Assembly: GCF_024448955.1 (NCBI RefSeq)
Contig: NZ_JAMOIH010000008.1
Span: 1 to 64,000 of the forward strand
Length of the DNA: 64,000 nt
Direction of reading: 5' to 3'
From: Stutzerimonas stutzeri
GTDB taxonomy: Bacteria > Pseudomonadota > Gammaproteobacteria > Pseudomonadales > Pseudomonadaceae
Shown: piece by piece, positions 59,503 to 64,000 of the stretch
How the letters are laid out: each line of letters opens with the position of its first letter
Numbering within the stretch: the stretch's first letter is position 1
Made by a program: the position numbers and the translations under genes
Notes under the pieces: model-generated
Databases searched by the model: none
Seen by the model: only the letters and a program-made list of their open reading frames with translations
What the model was told of the DNA's origin: nothing

Positions 59503-60456
59503 ATGACCGCACCCAACCCTCGAATCGGAATCATCGGTACCGGTGCTATTGGCGGCTTTTATGGCGTGATGCTCGCTCGTGCCGGCTATGACGTGCACTT
59601 TCTGCTTCGCAGCGAGTACGAAGCAGTCCTGCAGAACGGGCTACGGATAAACAGCGCGGTGCATGGCTCGTTGCATTTGGATGCGGTGCAGGCCTATCGC
59701 AGCACTGCGGATATGCCCAAGTGCGATTGGCTGCTGGTTGGTGCCAAGAGCACCAGTAATCCGGAGCTGACCCCGTTGATCGCGGAGGCGGCGGGAGAGG
59801 ATGCCAAAGTTGTGGTCTTACAGAACGGTCTGGGGGTCGAGGAGGACCTGCGTCAGGTTCTCCCGAACAACATTCATCTGCTTGGAGGCCTCTGTTTCAT
59901 CTGCGTGCACCGCTCGGCGTTAGGTGTCGTCGAGCATCAGGCGCTTGGCGGGGTCAACCTTGGCTATCACTCGGGGTCGGCAGCCACCCTGGAGCAACAG
60001 CAGGCGCTGGTCGAAGAGGGCGTGGCGATGTTCCGAGCGGCGGGAGTCGATTCCAACGCGGCCGACAATCTGGCTCAGGCACGCTGGCAGAAGTTGGTGT
60101 GGAACGTACCGTATAACGGCCTTTCCGTGCTTCTGGATGCCGGCACCGCACCCTTGAGGTCCAATCCGGACAGTCGAGCGCTGGTCAGGTCAATCATGCT
60201 CGAAGTCTGTGGAGCTGCCGCGGCTTGTGGTCACCCGCTACCTGAAGTGCTCGTGGATCGGATGATGATGGCCACTGATCATATGCCCAATTATCTGCCG
60301 AGCATGTATCACGATCATGCGCACGGGCGCGCGTTGGAGCTCGATTCGATCTATGCCGCTCCGCTGGCCGCAGCTGCGAATGCGGGATTTGTGATGCCCA
60401 AGACCGAGGCTCTGTACCAGGCCTTATGCTTTATTGCCGGGCGACCAGGCCGCTAG
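59503..60456 (+). CDS. Ketopantoate reductase (PanE/ApbA)-family protein
   Basis: 317 residues. The NADPH fingerprint is GIIGTGAIGGFYGVMLARAG; the catalytic Lys lies in ARWQKLVWNVPYNG. The C-terminal helical domain is complete. It may be 2-dehydropantoate 2-reductase (pantothenate synthesis) or a paralogue with another 2-keto acid; pseudomonads usually have several. Confidence 0.85.
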   Translation: MTAPNPRIGIIGTGAIGGFYGVMLARAGYDVHFLLRSEYEAVLQNGLRINSAVHGSLHLDAVQAYRSTADMPKCDWLLVGAKSTSNPELTPLIAEAAGEDAKVVVLQNGLGVEEDLRQVLPNNIHLLGGLCFICVHRSALGVVEHQALGGVNLGYHSGSAATLEQQQALVEEGVAMFRAAGVDSNAADNLAQARWQKLVWNVPYNGLSVLLDAGTAPLRSNPDSRALVRSIMLEVCGAAAACGHPLPEVLVDRMMMATDHMPNYLPSMYHDHAHGRALELDSIYAAPLAAAANAGFVMPKTEALYQALCFIAGRPGR

Positions 60457-61756
<1,300 letters not shown>

Positions 61757-61760
61757 GAGC

Positions 61761-61793
61761 AGCGGCACGCCTCAAGCCAAGGCTGCCGCTTTT
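61761..61793 (+). terminator. cysB terminator
   Basis: AGCGGCA (61761-61767) pairs with TGCCGCT (61784-61790), then TTTT. Lies between convergent cysB and cysH. Confidence 0.65.
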
Positions 61794-61801
61794 AATGGTC
61801 T

Positions 61802-62536
61802 TTATTGCTTCGCGATCAGATTGCCGGCGTGCAGGCCGCATTCTTTCTGCGTGGATTCCTCCCACCACCAGCGACCTTCGCGCTCGTGCTGGTTCGGCAG
61901 TACCGGGCGTGTGCAAGGCTCGCAACCGATGCTGATGAATCCACGCTCGTGCAGGCTGTTGTAAGGCACCTCCAGCATGCGGATATAGCCCCAGACTTCC
62001 TCGCTGGTCATCTGCGCCAGGGGGTTGAATTTGTACAGCGTGTGTTCAGGCGTTGAAAAAGCACTGTCGACTTCCAGCACCGAAACCTGACTCCGGGTAC
62101 CGGGACTCTGGTCGCGGCGCTGGCCGGTGGCCCAGGCTCGAACGCCGGACAGTTTGCGCCGAAGCGGCTCGATCTTGCGGATGCCACAGCATTCGCCATG
62201 GCCGTCGCGATAGAAACTGAACAATCCCTTTTCGTTGACCATCGGTTGGAGTAGGGCAGGATCGGGCGTCATGATCTCGATCGGAATGCCGTAGTGCTCG
62301 CGAACCTGCTCGATGAAGCGATAGGTTTCGCTGTGCAGACGACCGGTATCGAGGCTGAACACTTTTACGTTTTTGTTCAGTTTCCAGGCCATGTCCACCA
62401 GCACGACGTCTTCGGCGCCGCTGAACGAAATCCACAGGTCATCTCCGAAGAGGTCGAAGGCGAGCTTGAGAATCTCTTGCGGGGATTTGCCGGCATAGGC
62501 CGCGGCCAGCTCGGCTACATCAAATTGGTGAGTCAT
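61802..62536 (-). CDS. cysH: Assimilatory adenylyl-sulfate (APS) reductase
   Basis: 244 residues. It reduces APS (or PAPS) to sulfite with thioredoxin. Extra cysteine pairs, CCGIRK and GCEPCTRPV, give the [4Fe-4S] cluster that marks APS-type reductases of pseudomonads. The catalytic Cys is in KECGLH near the C-terminus. Expected to be CysB-regulated. Confidence 0.94.
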   Translation of the reverse strand: MTHQFDVAELAAAYAGKSPQEILKLAFDLFGDDLWISFSGAEDVVLVDMAWKLNKNVKVFSLDTGRLHSETYRFIEQVREHYGIPIEIMTPDPALLQPMVNEKGLFSFYRDGHGECCGIRKIEPLRRKLSGVRAWATGQRRDQSPGTRSQVSVLEVDSAFSTPEHTLYKFNPLAQMTSEEVWGYIRMLEVPYNSLHERGFISIGCEPCTRPVLPNQHEREGRWWWEESTQKECGLHAGNLIAKQ

Positions 62537-62722
62537 CAGGCGGCTTCCTTGATTGGCGCTTGGGGCGCTCTGCTGGCCGCGGATGGTAACAAATAGGCTT
62601 TATGACGCTAAATAACGTTTGCTGAGGCTCCGCCTAACTTTAGTGAATAAGGCGTCGCGTTGCACCGCTCCGCCCTTGTCGTTAGAGTGCCGCTTCAATT
62701 TTTCTGCTTTAAGGAGTGGCCC

Positions 62723-63340
62723 GTGGAAATAGCCTGTCTTGACCTGGAAGGTGTGCTGGTTCCAGAAATCTGGATCGCCTTTGCCGAGGCCACTGGAATC
62801 GAATCCCTCCGGGCGACCACGCGGGACATTCCTGACTATGACGTGCTGATGAAGCAGCGGCTGCGCATCCTCGACGAGCACGGTCTGAAATTGTCGGATA
62901 TCCAGGCCGTCATCGCGACCCTGAAACCGCTCGATGGCGCCGTCGAGTTCGTCGACTGGCTGCGCGAGCGCTTCCAGGTCGTGATCCTGTCGGACACGTT
63001 CTATGAGTTTTCGCAGCCGCTGATGCGTCAGCTGGGCTTCCCGACGCTGCTTTGCCATCGCCTGATCACTGACGAATCAGGGCGTGTCGTAAATTACGAG
63101 CTGCGCCAGAAAGACCCCAAGCGGCAGTCCGTGATCGCTCTGAAGAGCCTTTACTACCGCGTTATCGCAGCTGGTGATTCGTACAACGACACCACCATGC
63201 TCTCCGAGGCCCACGCCGGCATCCTCTTCCATGCGCCGGACAACGTCATCCGTGAGTTTCCGCAGTTCCCGGCTGTGCATACCTTCGAGGCGCTGAAGCA
63301 AGAATTCCTGAAGGCGTCGAACCGAGAGCTATCGCTGTAA
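62723..63340 (+). CDS. thrH: Phosphoserine/homoserine phosphotransferase ThrH
   Basis: 205 residues from a GTG at 62723 with AAGGAG six bases upstream. A HAD-family enzyme: nucleophile and acid in DLEGVLVPE, then VVILSDTFYEF and GDSYNDTTMLSEA. It dephosphorylates phosphoserine and can pass phosphate to homoserine. Nearly identical to the P. aeruginosa protein by eye. In PAO1 pabB follows thrH; here a different gene follows. Confidence 0.96.
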   Translation: MEIACLDLEGVLVPEIWIAFAEATGIESLRATTRDIPDYDVLMKQRLRILDEHGLKLSDIQAVIATLKPLDGAVEFVDWLRERFQVVILSDTFYEFSQPLMRQLGFPTLLCHRLITDESGRVVNYELRQKDPKRQSVIALKSLYYRVIAAGDSYNDTTMLSEAHAGILFHAPDNVIREFPQFPAVHTFEALKQEFLKASNRELSL

Positions 63341-63472
63341 GCGCGACGGTTAAAGCGACGAAGCAGGAAGAATCGAGATCAGGCCGATGGCAGCGCCCGG
63401 TAATGGAAGGCTCGACTTGATCTTCGAGTAGCGTTCAAGGCTGCCGGTGAGTTGTGCCTCGGGCTCACACTG

Positions 63473-64000
63473 CTAGCGCATTACCAGCTGTAACGCTGCA
63501 TCAAATGCCAGCATGTGCTGCTGTTTGATGCTCAGCTGGTTCTCACGCATTGCCTGCCAGACGGGCCGCCAGCCACCCAGTTCAAGTTCATCGAGGTGCT
63601 TGCTTTGGCGGTACTGGCGCTCGAAATGATCGCGGTGGCTTTTCTCAATAAGCTTATCGCCGAGCGCGGGAACTAGCAGGCCGCGGGCTGACATGCTGAC
63701 GGCGATAACAAGACCCGCCGGATCGAAATCGGGAAAGACGTGCAGACACACCGACTCAGGTAGCTGTGCAATCAGCTTTCGCGCGCCGCGAGCCAGACCA
63801 CCATGGCCTCGGTACAACACCAGGGCGTCGTTGAGCGCTTCGGGGATGCGGTACTCCTGCCACTGGTCAAAGCTGTCCAGGTTCTCTACCAACACGAGAT
63901 TGCGAACCTGTGCCAAGGCTAGTGTGTCCAGCGGGACTCGTAGGCTGAGTTCTGCGGGCAACTGCGGCAGAGGCGCGGGCAGGTTACCCTTGACCAGTAC
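63473..64000 (-). CDS. Toprim-like protein, C-terminal part (runs off the right edge)
   Basis: 176 codons are visible and the frame is open to the edge, so the N-terminus is missing; a TTG at 63961 is unlikely to be the true start. The visible part has a Toprim-like pattern: strand-Glu in LVLVENLDSF, then HVFPDFDPAGL with the DxD acids and Gly. This is the arrangement at the C-terminus of JetD/MksG-type proteins (Wadjet) and of related small Toprim families. Which family applies cannot be decided from this fragment. Confidence 0.6.
   Translation of the reverse strand, partial: VLVKGNLPAPLPQLPAELSLRVPLDTLALAQVRNLVLVENLDSFDQWQEYRIPEALNDALVLYRGHGGLARGARKLIAQLPESVCLHVFPDFDPAGLVIAVSMSARGLLVPALGDKLIEKSHRDHFERQYRQSKHLDELELGGWRPVWQAMRENQLSIKQQHMLAFDAALQLVMR

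Overview
The window is GC-rich bacterial DNA, gene-dense on both strands. The gene content and order fit the Pseudomonas/Stutzerimonas group. The main evidence is the TCA cluster gltA | sdhCDAB-sucAB-lpdG-sucCD followed by a BraB/BrnQ carrier, the 83-residue lipoprotein OprI, a secreted family I.1 lipase with its foldase, TgpA, fabAB, and cysB-cysH-thrH. From memory, several blocks follow P. aeruginosa order (PA1580-PA1596, PA2855-PA2875, PA1750-PA1757). The species assignment (Stutzerimonas stutzeri-like) is inference. I see no rRNA, tRNA, CRISPR array, insertion sequence or prophage.

Layout. 1-3.0 kb: a truncated OprD-family porin and a tannase/feruloyl-esterase-family hydrolase, both leftward, each preceded by a sigma54-type -24/-12 element with inverted repeats upstream, then a small YkgJ-type cysteine-cluster protein. 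3.3-16.4 kb: central metabolism, with gltA leftward and sdh/suc/lpd rightward from a strong sigma70 promoter. 16.4-27.8 kb: a branched-chain amino acid carrier with a switch-like leader, a DUF599 protein, two overlapping hotdog thioesterases, an unknown membrane protein, htpG (sigma32 promoter), a secreted amidohydrolase, a chemoreceptor (sigma28 promoter) and sstT. 27.8-37.3 kb: fabAB leftward, gpsA, sixA, another thioesterase, two alpha/beta hydrolases, a DUF4892 protein, an AI-2E-family protein and a patatin. 37.5-44.9 kb: selD-selU-lipoprotein, the MoxR/DUF58/TgpA cluster and an acyl-CoA thioesterase. 45-57.4 kb: a second chemoreceptor, tatD, an MltF-like transglycosylase, lipase and foldase, greB, an FtsX-type ABC exporter divergent from tesA, an L,D-transpeptidase and oprI. 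57.8-64 kb: a GNAT protein, DAHP synthase, a ketopantoate-reductase-like protein, cysB, cysH, thrH, and a truncated Toprim-like gene at the right edge.

How the genes work together. The 3.3-16.4 kb block encodes citrate synthase, succinate dehydrogenase, 2-oxoglutarate dehydrogenase and succinyl-CoA synthetase. FabA/FabB make unsaturated fatty acids and GpsA supplies glycerol 3-phosphate, so these serve phospholipid synthesis. SelD and SelU together make selenouridine in tRNA. MoxR, DUF58 and TgpA form the conserved transglutaminase locus. LipA is folded by its membrane foldase before secretion. CysB controls sulfur assimilation and CysH carries out one of its steps.

Most of the window is conserved core. 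The observations most worth following are: the paired sigma54-type promoters at the esterase and porin genes; the esterase's loss of both cysteines of the CS-D-HC motif; the Toprim-like gene at the right edge, which could end a Wadjet/MksBEFG-like operon; the three-arm leader of the amino acid carrier; and an A7 tract that changes the apparent start of sdhC.
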